Source: Fragum whitleyi (Eukaryota; Mollusca; Bivalvia; Cardiida; Cardiidae). From it: a stretch of DNA of 64,000 nucleotides. Location: positions 24,034,449 to 24,098,448 of the forward strand of contig OX411546.1 in NCBI GenBank assembly GCA_948146395.1, in the 5' to 3' direction. The position numbers were made by a program, and so were the translations under genes. A model generated the notes under the pieces. That model was not told the origin of the DNA, did no database searches, and saw nothing but the letters and a program-made list of their open reading frames with translations. Positions 12,488-24,056 of the stretch are shown piece by piece (the first letter of the stretch is position 1; every line of letters begins with the position of its first letter).

Positions 12488-13121
12488 TAAAGCAAGATGC
12501 TCTAAAGGGCCTTTATCTCTCCACTGGCTTTCAAATATCTATCAATGAGAAACTCTGTCTGTTATGAAAGTTTGCTACGGAATTTGTGAAGAGGCCAGAA
12601 GACAGAGAGGAAAAACGATTTTAGTGTAGTCCAACCCTTATATGGAAAGCCGTTTTCCAAAAAAATATATATTAGTATTGATTCTAAATAGGAAAAGCTC
12701 CTTTTTTTAGATAAAGATATGTTATTTACATCGAAACAAGACTATACATAGCATGAGAATGTGACAATAATTTTTGTGAACATTAACCCCCTCTGGCAAC
12801 ACCCATATATCGGTCAATCAAATTTCTGTTAGGAGGAGATTTACCCTGCCAAGTTTGGTTGAAATTTGTCCAATGTTTTGGGAGGAAAACATTTTTTATG
12901 TGCAAATAAGCCCTACTACGCCACTCGTTTTTCGGGGGTCAATCCAAATATCTGGAAAAACTTGAGAAGAGGGTTGCCCAAGAAACATTTCTGCCAAATT
13001 TCGAAAATATCCATCAATCGGTTTAAGAGGAGAAGATGTTTAAAGAAAAGTTTGCGCACGACGGACACACCGCCATGACAAAAGCTTGATCGCCTTAAAG
13101 GCCGTTAGAGCTAAAAGGACG
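12488..13121 (+). mobile_element. ACAAGA-type element nested in repeat Y copy A
   Basis: Starts AGCAAGATGCTC, where copy B has ACAAGATGCTC, and ends near GGCCGTTAGAGCTAAAAGG after a short GACGGAC tract. The same segment is in copy B (22101-22617) but appears absent from copy C, where the flanks GAATAC and ATTAAG lie close together near 42735-42750. Confidence 0.5.
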
Positions 13122-13257
13122 ACACTGAGAACTTCACTAAGCATTTTTTCACCATCATCCTGTTGACATCAAATAATGTTTAAGTTTTATTTCAACGAGC
13201 CTTACCCTCAACCATTCTGTAGCTAGCAGGCAGTGTAAACAAATATCAGATTTCACA

Positions 13258-13403
13258 TCTGTGCAAGCTGTCCTTCGTTCAAGATGACAAAACGGTGCAA
13301 ACAGTTTTCCAAATATATCCTGCTTTGCACGCAAGTACACATGTAAAGCGGGGTATAGCTGATTTGCAAGAGCACCGTTTTGTCATCCAAAACGCAGGGA
13401 TGA
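13258..13403. repeat. Foldback hairpin shared by Y copies A and B
   Basis: The arm GACAAAACGGTGCAAACAG pairs with GCAAGAGCACCGTTTTGTC, with an inner stem around GCTTTGCACG. The corresponding hairpin in copy B is at about 22875-22995. Confidence 0.6.
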
Positions 13404-14058
13404 TCTTTATCTATACTCACTGCCAAAGTTTTGTGTAGATGTTGTGGGCAGCATTATATGAATTAATTTGCGAAAGTATAAACGCAATTGCTCATCTAAT
13501 ACGAGCTTTATACGAAAAGCAATTTTGAATTCGTCTGTCGTAAACGAGCTTTCTGATTGGTCAGAAATTATTCCTACCTCCAAAACAGAATTTAGATTGC
13601 GCAATTAACATAAATAATCAAATAGCCGTTAAAAATGATCAATAATTACTATGATATAAAGAATAATGATATATTTTGTTTTTATTGATGGAATTCAAAG
13701 AAATATACCATAAATGATAATGACGAAGGGAAATAGGCGAGTGTGAGTACAGGTTATGCTTTTTATCGTGCAATGAAACAAGTGTTAAGCTAACATCACC
13801 TACCTTATAACATATATTTATATCAGGCAGTCTATTTGTAGAAACAAATGTGTGTTTGTAATTCTAGACATTACGCGTCGTTTTATTTGCGCGACAAAAA
13901 ACGAAACAAAAAAGCATGTATGCGTTTGCATTTTATAGTGAAAAAAAAAAAAAAAAAAACAGTTTACGAGTAATCTGGAGAAAACTCTGTTTTGTCACAG
14001 GATAACACTAATTGAACATAAACAATGAACATAGATTACATGTATAATATATTTATCC

Positions 14059-14808
14059 TTTTTAAACGCCGCCGGAGGCGGACGTATATTGGCGTCATCT
14101 TCTCCGTCTGTCCGTCCATCCGTCCGTCCGTACGTCCGTCCACTTTTCTTGTCAACGCAACTGGCTGGATCTTCTTGAAACTTGGTCAATGTTATCACCT
14201 GAATTGGTAGATGTGCATGAAGGAAGGATTTTACGGTTCGTTGATTTTTGCCTGAGTTATGCCCCTTGATAACTTAGTCTCTAGGTTCACTTTTCTTGTC
14301 AACGCAACTCCTCCTAAGTTTCTGGCTGGATCTTCTTGAATCTTGGTCAATGTAATCACCTCAATTGGTAGATGTGCATGAAGGAATGATTTTATGGTTC
14401 GTTGATTTTTGCCTGAGTTATGCCCCTTAAAAACTTAGTCTCTGGGTCCACTTTTCTTGTCAAAGCAACTCCTCCTAAGTTTCTGGCTGGATCTTCTTGA
14501 AACTTGGTCAATGTTATCACCTCAATGGGAAGATGTGCATGAAGGAATGATTTTATGGTTCGTTGATTTTTGCCTGAGTTATGCCCCTTAAAAACTTAGT
14601 CTCTGGGGCTTATTGCCTCAGTTATGCCCCCTTAAAATTTAGTCTCTGGGGCTTATTGAAATTGCAGCCTTTTGAATGCAACTCTTCTTAAGTTTCTGGC
14701 TGGATCTAAATGAAAATTTGTGGATGTTATAACCGAAATTGGAAGATGAGCATGAAGTAAGGATTTTATAGTTCAATAATGCGTATTTTGTGACGATGGC
14801 ACTCTTGT
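14059..14808 (-). mobile_element. ACAAGAG/(GTCY)n element with four internal units
   Basis: On the minus strand it begins AACAAGAGTGCC (14808) and ends in a GC stem CCGCCTCCGGCGG followed by a TTTAAAAA-type end. Just inside that end is a (GACG/GGAC) tract, seen on plus as TCTGTCCGTCCATCCGTCCG. The interior has about four units of roughly 160 bp starting at 14141, 14288, 14449 and near 14670, each with a TTCTGGCTGGATCTTCTTGA block. The repeat ORFs on both strands are shadows. Confidence 0.7.
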
Positions 14809-14849
14809 TGAATATATATATATATGTCAATTTCTATTTCAACAAGAGT

Positions 14850-15300
14850 ATATATATATGTATATTGCTTATCAACCTTACAGGTAAATAAAAATAAACT
14901 AAAATAAACTATTAATGTCCATTTATGTTGTAATAACACACCATACCTTACATATATATTTTCTATAAAATAAGTCAAAATAAATTGCTTGCATAACTAC
15001 ATGTACGTTTATTGCCCGAGTTTTAAACCAACAGTTTTAGTAGTACCTGGTTGGTACTTAGACTGTACTTTGTTAAAATATGAGCCAACTTTATACAACA
15101 GTCATGCAGTTGCTTGTTCTGTTCAAAATGATCTTTTTCCACAATATTTTGGCTATACCTCTAGAGGTATGGCAGTCTTACGTTTCATAACTGCTTGTGC
15201 TCATAAATAGCTTCATTGTGTTATATTATATATTGTATACCTGGATATACTGCTGTTCTGTGGCAAATGATGTTCCCTTAAAATGGTTCTAAAACACTTT
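14850..15300 (+). repeat. Dispersed repeat V, copy 1
   Basis: Aligns with 48535-49010 through CAACCTTACAGGTA, CCGAGTTTTA, TAGTAGTACCTGG, CTGTACTTTGTT, TTGCTTGTTC, CACTTTACATGAACCTTA and others. A short palindrome, ATACCTCTAGAGGTAT, sits near 15157. The ORF at 14989-15210 is interrupted in the second copy and shows no domain. Confidence 0.7.
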
Positions 15301-15645
15301 ACATGAACCTTACTTTTATTGATTTAGACTTGAAAAGAAATGCTCATCGTCATAAACAAAGCACAATACATAATGCAATTATGTCGGTGTTTGACACAAT
15401 TGTGATAAGTGACGAATCATTAATTTGACATTTTATATCGAAAACACCTGAAAAATAATAAGTAATAGACACTGGCTTATTTCACACTGATATTGTTTGT
15501 ACTTTTTCGAAGTCGACTGTATTCTTGTTTCTAGAGAATGTGATATTGACACCATCCCTTCAAGGATACCGCTCGAAACTACCAGCAATAGGCATGGGAG
15601 AGATTTTAAAGAATTTCTTTTAGATATCAAATTCTGCGTTTTAAA

Positions 15646-15905
15646 GCTGCCTCGGTGGCCTAGTGGTAAGTGTACTCGACCCGTGACCTGGAGGTCCGTG
15701 GTTCGAGCCCCACTGTCGACGGTGTGTGTCTATGGGCAAAACACTTAATAGCCAGCCCCAGTTCACCCAGCTGTCAAAAATAGGTAGCAGTTGGTACAAA
15801 CCACTGCCTCTCTCTCGGGGACGTGAAAACATCAGGATTGAGTGTTCGAGAGCGATTCTATAGGCTTGAGCTTTCGTCGCAATCGAACTAAAATAAATTA
15901 GAATA
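15646..15905 (+). mobile_element. tRNA-headed SINE
   Basis: The head has box A-like TGGCCTAGTGG and box B-like GGTTCGAGCCCC at the spacing of a tRNA-derived pol III promoter. The body has a conserved core, CAGTTCACCCAGCTGTCA followed by GGTAGCAGTTGGTACAAACC and TGCCTCTCTCTC, shared with 30911-31205 and the minus copy at 56765-56960. An AT-rich tail ends near 15905. The head does not fold into a clean cloverleaf, so it is not a tRNA gene. Confidence 0.75.
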
Positions 15906-16659
15906 AACTAAGCTGCTCTTTCACAGGTTTTAATAGAACAATACAAAACTTGTTCTAAGATTTGAAAATGTGTGTATTTTTAGACTATTAAGGATGGTCC
16001 CAGGGCGTTGGCACTAAAGCAACATATTTCAATAATTTCTAACTTATTTTTTCGAAGCGGCAAGATCAGTAAGGGACCCAGTCCATTTATTTCTATTCTA
16101 TAAATTACAAAATCGTTATTTCCGTGAATTATCTTTCATTTTTGCTTGTATTGATATGATGATTACAGCTGTCAAATACTTTTACCTAAGTCTTTGATTG
16201 AATAAGACAAACATGCGGAATGCACTTGCCTAAATCGAAATTGAAGAATATTTTTTTAAGCGTTAGTAGTAACTTTATTTTTTCAGAATGATTTTCGCTT
16301 AATTCAGGAATATTGGTCTTTCTTTCTATGCATTACCAGATTGAATATTGTTATTTTAAAGGATTCAACATGATGAGGTCGTTACTTCCGATTGATTGTA
16401 CGAAAAATTAAGAAAAAATACATTTTCCCAATCTGTGAAAGAGCAGCTTTAAATGGCCGAAACGAGAACGACAATTATACGTGCATCTCAAATAAGGGAT
16501 CGTCTGTTGTAAACTATATATGTGTCCCCCATGGTTTTTTCAAACAATGTAGCTCATTTAAAGTGAAACGGCATCGTCTATTATTGAGTAATCTGATCTT
16601 CACGGTCTACTTGGTGAACGATCACGCGTGTCTGACAAGAGCGTATTAGTATAATGTTA

Positions 16660-17731
16660 AGGAAGGCAACTCGACAGATACCAACGCGAGTAGTAATACT
16701 GATTATGCCCCTCCAACCCGCAAATATAACCAGCAGATTTTATTTCCAGTGATTTATCACGCGCTGCTATTTCTAAGTTAATCACTAAAATCGAAGGGTC
16801 CATGGAAACACAGGATAGGATCGACAGTCTCAACACCGAGTTTTATACCATTATAGACAATGAACTAAACAACTGTTTGCCTTATAACGTTGGTTCGAAT
16901 CGTAGTAGAAAGCAGAACCGATCATCCAAACCATATTGGAATTAAAACTTTATCAAATCTATGGTAGGAAATGTGCATAGCAGAGCGCGAGTTCTAACGG
17001 TTTAAGGGCCTACGAGAGCCCGTACGGTCAAAAGGTACGTTTTGATAGACAAGCGGCAAAAGTTTGACACATATCTGCGTCAAACAGAACTAGCATATAG
17101 ACTCTCGTAAGCAAATGAAAGCAAAACCATATCAACAAATTACCCTACTGAATTTTGGAATGAGATCAAGACCCTTGTTCCGAAACGCGAAATACAAAAT
17201 ATACCAATGGAAGTTATAAATGAAAATGGCAAGACCTTATCGGATGAAAATATTGTATTTGATAAGTGGAATTATGACTTGCATAATCTATACAAAACAG
17301 TGAATGAGAATGATTTTGAAGAAATACACTATGAACAATGTAAAAGGGACAAACTGATGTTAGAGTTAAACATGTTAGACCCCCTATATGATGTCAAAAT
17401 ACAACAGCTGGTGATGAGCGTAAAATCAAAGTCAGCACCCGGTATTGACAATATATCATACTTTCCTAAAATTCCATTCGGTGATTAAAGGATCTCTTCC
17501 AGCTGCTGCTAGACACCTGATTTCTCCCTTCTATATGGCGTTAAGCAACCATTTGCCCGATCTTAAGGATCGCCAATCCGATCATCGTACACCGCGCAAC
17601 TACCGAGGTATCAGCCGGCTTTCATTAGTGAATAAATTATACACAGGACTTTTGAATAAACGAATAAAGAAACATTTAGACTCAAACAATATACTCGCAT
17701 ATAAACAAAATGGATTTTATGATTCGATGTA
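16660..17731 (+). pseudogene. Non-LTR retrotransposon fragment (post-EN region and RT start), dead
   Basis: Broken plus-strand frames read METQDRIDSLNTEF, then EFWNEIKTLVPKREIQNIPM, a linker ending SVKSKSAPGIDNIS, then PRNYRGISRLSLVNKLYTGL, LNKRIKKHLDSNNILAYKQN. NYRGIS-LL-V-KLY and the GxD preceding it are reverse transcriptase fingers of LINE-type elements. The RT palm motifs (A, FADD) are missing, so the copy is 3'-truncated. It also has internal stops and a frameshift at about 17445-17488. Clade not assigned. Distinct from the element at 24057-27470. Confidence 0.75.
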
Positions 17732-19480
17732 ATGAATACTCTTCCTGTTCTGATTAAACCATGTCAAATAGCGGATGATTCAATGGGACAGTCTTCAAGA
17801 CATACGGGAACACAATTAAGCACACTTTTAAGGCCAAACAGTAATCCAGTTAATAACAGGGTAATATTGTCAATCATCGCAATCAAAACCATACCAAATC
17901 ACTCACTCAGCACTGCTTTTATTCATTCCAATCACTCACTCAGACCATTTGAAAACGCTCCAAATTCACCAAAAAAGATCAGATCAACAACTACATGTGT
18001 ACATTCATAAAAAATATAGATAGGAAACAATCGCGACTTCGCTTACGTAATTGAAATTGTAAATTTCTGATTTATTTCATAAAGATATATTAAGTTATTT
18101 ATAGAATTTGCAAGAATATTTATTAAAGGGAGGTAATAAAATAGCAATATTGGGTTACCTCCATATATTTCAAATCAAAACACACTCATCGCACTCTTTC
18201 AATTTCATTCCAAAATCATTCACATTGTCAATTTCACGGTGTTGTTAGCTGTATTCATTTTTTCTAAATTACGACGCGCATAGTTCCATTATCAATGTTG
18301 ATATTGCGATGAGGGTATACAGTTAAGAACATCGTGGAATTGGCATTTATTCCGATTAAAACATTCACCCAGAGCTCTATTTCGAACACTCACTCAAACT
18401 AAGCATAAGGGTGACAACTTACGTCAATTAGCAGCAGGCTATTGGATAGTCGCAATTTCAATCGGAATATGTGACGAAATTATTTAACACCTCGATTATG
18501 TTACACTATACATCTGTATATATTATTCACGGTGTTTAAGGGACGCAGGTTTTGCTAGTCTGTGACTCACAAATAAGTAGCTGTGACCCTTAAAACCATC
18601 TGATAAGAGTCCTAAGGGCCTTCTTTTGATCAACTTCAGAAAATAAAACAGTCTTCAATTCTTTCCTGAAGTTGAGAAGTTGAGATCCAAAGAGTAAATT
18701 AAAGCCAATAATTTCCTTATCTTTGACCATGGAATAGCTCTTAATTCATGTAAAATAAGTTTTGTATTGGAAGAAATAGTCTATACCTAAAGCAAACTCC
18801 AAAGCTTTAATAAAAAGTTCATAAGGTTGTAATGACTCAGTCCATTGGATCCTGTTTTGTTTAACTGTGAATTTATGTGGTCAATTAATGGCATGTATTT
18901 TTGCCGCCAAGATGTACGGAAAACGACCAGCAACTGTTTTGTTAAGCCAGATTACATCCTTGAATTTACGTGGTTAGCTTATGACAAATAAATGTATTTT
19001 TGCCGTCAAGATGTATGGAAAAACGACCAGTAACAGCGATTTTGCTGTAAAGACATCGGCCGTCCCAACTGATTGTAACAGTTCCCATTTCTCACTTGTG
19101 TCAACCACTTTTTAAGATTGTGCCGAGGTAGTTGAAAATCAATCGAATTATTGCACTTGAACTGAGGTTTAACTACCGTTGGAAGGTTTCAGGTACGAGA
19201 TGGACTAGTAAGTTTTGATGGATCTGAATTATATTAATTACGAGCTGAAAAGCTTGCATTCAAAGGTTAGCCTCATTATATGACTAATGAGTCGGTTATG
19301 GCGTACACTGAAACCTTTTTTTTTCGGGTTTTATCTAATAAAAGTGTCAAAAAAACGTCAGAACAGACTTCATCGAATACATTTATTAATAGCCAAGTCT
19401 TAACACTATGATTTTTTACAGTTTAGGTTGATTCTAGGATATGCTGAGATGTTTCAGTAAATTCATTATTGAAGCCAAAT
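17732..19480. other. Mostly unannotated; short two-copy tandem repeat
   Basis: A plus ORF at 17732-18010 follows the truncated LINE and has no motif. At 18890-19040 the block TTTTTGCCGCCAAGATGTA with AACGACCAG occurs twice about 98 bp apart. Nothing else was recognised. Confidence 0.4.
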
Positions 19481-19484
19481 AGAT

Positions 19485-19964
19485 CTAATTTTGTCGTTAA
19501 GGTTTGATCAGCCACCGTTTACCTATGCAAGAAACAGTAAATTGGCCAAACGTAAACGAAGATAAAATGTTTCAAAGCATTTTGTATGATATTTCCCGTT
19601 TTGTAAACGTGTATGTTTATGTACGTGCAAATGTACAGTTTCCTTAACGTTATGCGAACGGTTTAATCTAGAATGTATGACAGTATGGACTATCGATTGC
19701 TACATAATGGTTGAGGGTACGGTACAAGAAATAGTAGTTGCCAAGCGTAAACGAATGTATGTTGTAAAATATTCGTAAAATATTCTTTGCTTTGTAAGCG
19801 TGCATGTGCATGTACGTGCCAAGATGGGTACCGTTTCCTAAATGTTTTGCGAACGGTTAAATCTTGAACGTTTGGCAGTATGGAATATCAATTGGTTCTT
19901 TACGTAGAACCTTTGGAGAATCGACAGGATAATAATTATGTAAAACAGAGCCCAACAAAGCCCA
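19485..19964. repeat. Repeat W, two adjacent copies
   Basis: Two related segments (about 19485-19720 and 19725-19964) share GTACGTGCAAATG/GTACGTGCCAAGATG, CCGTTTCC, GCGAACGGTT and GGCAGTATGGA blocks. A third copy is at 62300-62640. Each ends with AAAGCCCATATT...GGTGTC; the GPCR remnant begins immediately after. Confidence 0.65.
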
Positions 19965-20051
19965 TATTTAGGTGTCGTCCTTTCAAAACCAACAGACCTA
20001 ATATTCGGAGGAAAAACTTTCATTTTGTGATAGTATTTCAAAATCGTCCAT
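19965..20051 (-). pseudogene. GPCR paralogue remnant, N-terminus only
   Basis: Minus strand from the ATG at 20051. Codons match the start of the GPCR at 38088-39225: MDDFEILSQNESFSS against MAIFEILPENGTFSS, including a retained N-x-S glycosylation site. A one-base insertion then shifts the frame and the match continues at DNA level through AATATTAGGTCTGTTGG. It ends where repeat W begins, at about 19965. Upstream, 20052-20480 also matches the 5' flank of the intact gene (for example GCGGTAACCCAGTACAGG against ACGGTAACCCGGTGCAGC), so the duplication carried non-coding 5' sequence. Confidence 0.7.
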
Positions 20052-20480
20052 TTTGAACGTTGTATGAAGTCTGTTTAAGTACCATTTTTTTCAATCTAAA
20101 ACCCAGATATTGCTCGGAAATATATAGGCAAGAATTGTTCGGAAATTTTTGAGACATATTTTAATGAAAGCAACAATTTCTTTTTATGTATACCATCTTA
20201 TGTCCACTCTTCTTTCATAAAACAAACACGATATATGACAAACATATGACACGGTAACCCGGTGCAGCTGGAACGAACATCGTCAGAAGTAGGAATTGAA
20301 ATTATAATTGCTATAAATGGAATGCAAAAAACTTATCTTTAAATCTGCCGATTTAATTTTATCTACAACGCATTAAAAATAAATCCAACTTTCCAACAAT
20401 TCTAGAAAAGGCAAAGAGATAACGCTAAAATTAATCAAATGACATAATGAATTCATATCGTAAATTGTACTTTGAGAACG
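20052..20480 (-). promoter_or_regulatory. Duplicated 5' flank of GPCR family
   Basis: Alignable blocks with 39226-39720: the segment just before the ATG, a GAGACAT block, the CGGTAACCC...GAACGAACRTCGT block, CCAMCTTTCCAMCAA, and GAACGCT. Conservation between two diverged copies makes this stretch a candidate for the promoter and 5'UTR. No core-promoter element was assigned. Confidence 0.4.
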
Positions 20481-20695
20481 CTATCCTTTAATACAGAAGC
20501 TATAAAAGTACAATTGAATTCTTGAAAGTTGATTTTGAGTTTCTAACAAGTTAGCGTATCTCAAAAACCATATCGACGTCAATTCTTGTCGCAGAGAGTG
20601 TTGCGCGAAGTTTAAATTCAACTTTTATGGTAATTGGTTTCGATTTGTACAAACCCGAATCGTGCTTTATATTCGGTAAAAAAGAGCTGTGAAAT

Positions 20696-21337
20696 TTTTA
20701 TTATGCTCCCCGGAGGGAGAGCGTCAAGTCGGGACTTCGTCTGTCCGTATGTCCGTCCGTCCGCAATGGCCTTATCAAATGAAACTTGCCATGTGAACTG
20801 CCTATGATACAATGCTGATGTGTCTTTCCCGGTTTTTAGTTTTGTGACATCGTCACGGGAAAAGGGGACTTATGGTAAAATGCAAATTTTATCTTGTTTC
20901 TCCTAGTCTAATGGTCAGAATTTACTGAAATTTCATATTTGAGTAGCAAATTAAATGCCCTTTACAATTAACAATTTGAAATTTCCGTAAAAAAATATAT
21001 CATGGAAAGGGGGGGCGCTAAATATTTGTTATCTTTTTTTTCATTTGTACTGGTCTTATGTTCAGAATTTGGTGAAATTTCATATTTGAGTATAGTCAGA
21101 TGCCCTTGACCATTAACTATTTCATACAAAAATGTCATGGAAAAAGGGGGCTTAATATTTGTTACCTTTATGTCAGATCTCTGTATCTCGTATTTCAGTA
21201 CTATGCAGAAAATGACAAGAAGTAGCAAATCCAAAAACCTATAGAAGCAGTCAACAGTAAACTTTTTCAATTGACTGTATACTTTTTTTTTGACAATGCT
21301 TTATTCGGGGAGGATAATCCGTCTCCTGGGCTCTTGT
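20696..21337 (-). mobile_element. ACAAGAG/(GTCY)n element
   Basis: On the minus strand it starts ACAAGAGCCC with a stem AGGAGACGGATTATCCTCC. It carries internal units with AATTTCATATTTGAG and GTCATGGAAAAAGGGGGC blocks, and ends with a GACGGACGGACATACGGACA tract and a stem CTCTCCCTCCGGGGAG followed by an A/T-rich end. The minus ORF 20968-21270 is not a recognised protein. Confidence 0.65.
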
Positions 21338-21524
21338 TTGAAGCAAGTTTATATTTGAATTATACTCACAACATTTTCTTGCTAGAAAATGCCCTAAAAA
21401 TCGTTGCCATGCGCTGAAGTAATGCCATTGTATAAAATATAATTACAAAATTTACCTCAAACTTATCGAGGTGAGAAAACACTTAATAAAAGTTTGCCAG
21501 TGCGAAGAGGGAAAAAATCAATAT

Positions 21525-21855
21525 TATATCATATATAGAAAAGAGTTTCAGGGTAAGATAGATTTATATTTAATCTCGTGAACGACAAAAGCTATATTTC
21601 CACTCGTGATAGATCTTACTTGAATTTTAGTTTTTTAAGGGTAAAATAAGATAGAATTTGAAAATTTTAGGGCAAATCTTGCTATGCAACGTTCATAGTG
21701 ACATCACTTTTTGGGCTCCGCTTAGGTGACGTCAGATGAATGAAAGCGGTTTTTTACGTTTTGTTATTATTTCTGGTAGGGAGGTGAGTTTATCAAGTGA
21801 TAGTCTATCATTACTTCTCGATAAACATCCGAAAAAATATTAAAGACATTATGTA
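21525..21855. repeat. Repeat X, copy 1
   Basis: Matches 41525-41945 in inverted order: TAAGATAGATTTATATTTAA, GACAAAAGCTATATTT, CACTCGTG, a TGACGTCA at 21727-21734, and GAGTTTATCAAGTGATAG. It precedes repeat Y copy B, as the second X copy precedes Y copy C, so X and Y may be one larger composite. Confidence 0.6.
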
Positions 21856-22100
21856 ATCTATTGTTGCATTTGGAATTTATCCTCATTGTCTCAAACCCTT
21901 GTACATTGCAGATGTGCCTCGAATGCTTGTAATGACACTTCAGGTAACCATGGCATTTGATTGCGTATATAAACCGTTGATATTCACGCATAGTACAAAA
22001 ATATTGTCCCACAAACGAATATAAGAAAACAAGAATCCATTTAATCTTTCATGGTGTGAATAGACAAACATATAGTTCTGAAATGTCTGAATTTTAATTA

Positions 22101-22617
22101 AAACAAGATGCTCAAAAGGGCCTTTATCTCTCCACTGGCTTTCAAATATCTATCAATGAGAACTCCGTCAGTTATGAAAGAAATTCTTTTAGATATAGCT
22201 ATGTCTTGAAGGATCTTAAACAATGAAATAATACTATATTTAGCATGGAAAAGTGACAATCATTTTTGTGAACATTAGCCCCGTCAGGCCACATCCATGT
22301 ATTGCTAAATCAAAATTCTGATAGGAGGAAATTTTCCGAAGGAACATTTTCTTGCAAAGTTTGGCTGCAATTGGTCCAATGATTTCGGAGAAAAGATATG
22401 AGGTGAAAATAAGCCCTATTACGCCTGGCCCCTTTTTGGGGTCAATCAAAATTTCTAGAACCACAAGAGAAGAGGGTCACCCAAGAAATATTTCTGTCGA
22501 GTTACGTCAGAGGAGGAGAAGATGTTTAAAGAAAAGTTAACGCACGGACGGACGCACGACGGACACATCGCAATGACAACAGGCCGCTAGCCTTCGGCCA
22601 GTTCAGCTATAGGGACG
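22101..22617 (+). mobile_element. ACAAGA-type element in Y copy B
   Basis: Begins ACAAGATGCTC and ends after a GCACGGACGGACGCACGACG tract and a weak GCCTTCGGC stem followed by GTTCAGCTATAGG. Counterpart of 12488-13121. Confidence 0.5.
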
Positions 22618-22729
22618 ACATTGATAACTTGATCATTGTCCTGTTGACATCAATTTTTTGTTCAAGTTTAATTTCAACCAGTCTTTCCCTCAACCATTAT
22701 GTAGAAAGCAGGGAGTGTGTACAAGGATC

Positions 22730-22865
22730 AGCCCTGTGTTCAGGATGTAAAAGCGCTTCGCAAGCGCTTTTAGATGATATCCCGTTTTGCACGTGCACAT
22801 ACGTGCAAAGCGAGGTATCATTTCGGAAGCGCTTCGCTAACGTTTTCATCCTGAACGCAAGGCAG
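22730..22865. mobile_element. Hairpin MITE (GCCCTGYGTTCAGGATG family)
   Basis: Arms begin GCCCTGTGTTCAGGATG and end CATCCTGAACGCAAGGC, with an inner stem TTTGCACGTGC. Absent from the same place in Y copy A, where the flanks ATCAG and ATTTCACATCTGTGCAAG are close together. A fuller copy is at 33113-33248. Confidence 0.7.
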
Positions 22866-23107
22866 ATCCCATGTCTGTGCAAGCTGCCCTGCGTTCAGGA
22901 TCGCAAAACAGTTTTCCAATTACATCCCGCTTTGCACATGCACAAGCGGAATATATCTGGCCAACTGTTTGCATTGTTTTGTCATTCTGAACAAAGGGCT
23001 GGTCTTAATCTATACTGTCTATGGAAGTCTTATGTAGGGCAGAAAAATGTTGCGGGCATCATTTTTGGAGTTAATCTGCGAAATTATAGACGCGATTGCT
23101 CATTTAA

Positions 23108-23274
23108 GGTAGTGGACCCGTCATATTTCCGCAGCGTTTATGAAGTCATGACCTTTAACAGTGTAAACCGAGGTTTCCTAATGATTTTCATTAGGAAACC
23201 TCGGTTAACACTGTGAAAGATCATAAGGTCCAAAATGTTGCGGAACTATTACTTGTCCACTACCTTAATACGAG
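23108..23274. mobile_element. TTAA-flanked foldback MITE, complete
   Basis: Termini GGTAGTGGACCC and GTCCACTACC are inverted and flanked by TTAA at 23104-23107 and 23275-23278. The centre is a near-perfect hairpin, AACCGAGGTTTCCTAATGA with its complement around a TTTTCA loop. Y copy A has the empty site with a single TAA (CTCATCTAATACGAG). Copies: 54625-54761 and the split copy at 1279-2059. A TTAA target with symmetric ends fits piggyBac-type mobilisation. Confidence 0.85.
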
Positions 23275-23400
23275 CTTTGAAATTAAAAGTTATTTTGAAT
23301 TTGTCTGTCAAAAAAGAGCTTTCTGACAAACCAGAAATTATTCTTACCTCCATAAACAGAAGTTTGATTGCGCAATAATTAGATAAATAAATAGATTTAT

Positions 23401-24056
23401 GATTAAATAACAAAAACAAAATGTTCCAAAACTGTTAAGATATTATAAAGACAGAAGTTATTTTTGGTGGACGTTAACGTTCACCAGTGTTACCACGTAA
23501 AAACAATCAAGTAAGATGTTAATAGGTTTTCAAAAAAATAGTGCTTACTAAGATTCAAATTACTCTTTCACAAGAATTGTATCCGTCTGACAACAAAACA
23601 TTTTAAAATAGCGTGAAACAATGTTTCTGCATAAGTTGTTGATACTGCAAAGACATCTTTTAAATGCGAAATCATATGCAATCCTTAGATTGGGCGAACG
23701 TTTTGTTTGCGTGGTTGCCGAGTGGGTAATTTGCCCTTTGTTGCCAAATGGTCTATGGGAGGTCACACATAAAAAATTTGTGAATGAAATTACTGGAATA
23801 TGACCTCCCCTACTGCACATAAAAATGGCCAAATAATGGAAATACCGGAACATACTTGATACCGATACAACGCGAACAGGTAAAGTAAAGCAGTAAGGTG
23901 GAGCGATTAAGATTTATGCAGCGGAGTTATACTTTACTTTTCAGCTCTTCGATAGTCAAAATGCTTGTAATGCTACTAACGCAAGTAATACAGGAAATCC
24001 TACCGCGCCATTAAGCTCAGGTAACGATATGTTTTAATACCTCAAACAAATGAATC
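23401..24056. other. Intergenic DNA before the second LINE
   Basis: At about 23709-23728 GTGGTTGCCGAGTGGGTAA resembles a tRNA-Leu/Ser box A, and a palindromic GGTCACACA/ATGACCTCC context follows. No box B was seen, so at most a SINE head fragment. Part of 23880-24056 may be the LINE 5'UTR. Confidence 0.35.

Larger units (their letters stand above)
12358..13860 (+). repeat. Composite repeat Y, copy A
   Basis: Aligns with 21960-23400 (copy B) and, more loosely, 41995-43205 (copy C). Landmarks in order are TTGATATTCACACG, AATAGACAAACCTATAGTTC, TCCACTGGCTTTCAAATATC, GAGGAGAAGATGTTTAAAG, CATCCTGTTGACATCAA, a hairpin block, and GAGCTTTCTGATTGGTCAG. It holds the empty site for the TTAA MITE of copy B at about 13495-13499. 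No protein is encoded; ORFs at 12866-13604 are repeat shadows. Confidence 0.75.
21960..23400 (+). repeat. Composite repeat Y, copy B
   Basis: Aligned to copy A (12358-13860) over most of its length. Compared with A it has gained a hairpin MITE at 22730-22865 and a TTAA MITE at 23108-23274. The 195-codon ORF at 22629-23216 runs across Y and both inserted hairpins and is a chance frame. Confidence 0.75.

Noticed and set aside
15646..15720. Functional tRNA gene
   Set aside because: Box A and B are present but the arms do not pair into a cloverleaf, and the sequence continues into a SINE core. The same applies to 30911, 50215 and 56900.
15433..15832. ORFs of 63-83 codons near the SINE
   Set aside because: They extend through the SINE head and body, with no domain.
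22629..23216. 195-codon ORF, the second longest in the window
   Set aside because: It runs through composite repeat Y and two inserted hairpin MITEs. Copy A of the same repeat does not keep the frame, and no domain is seen.
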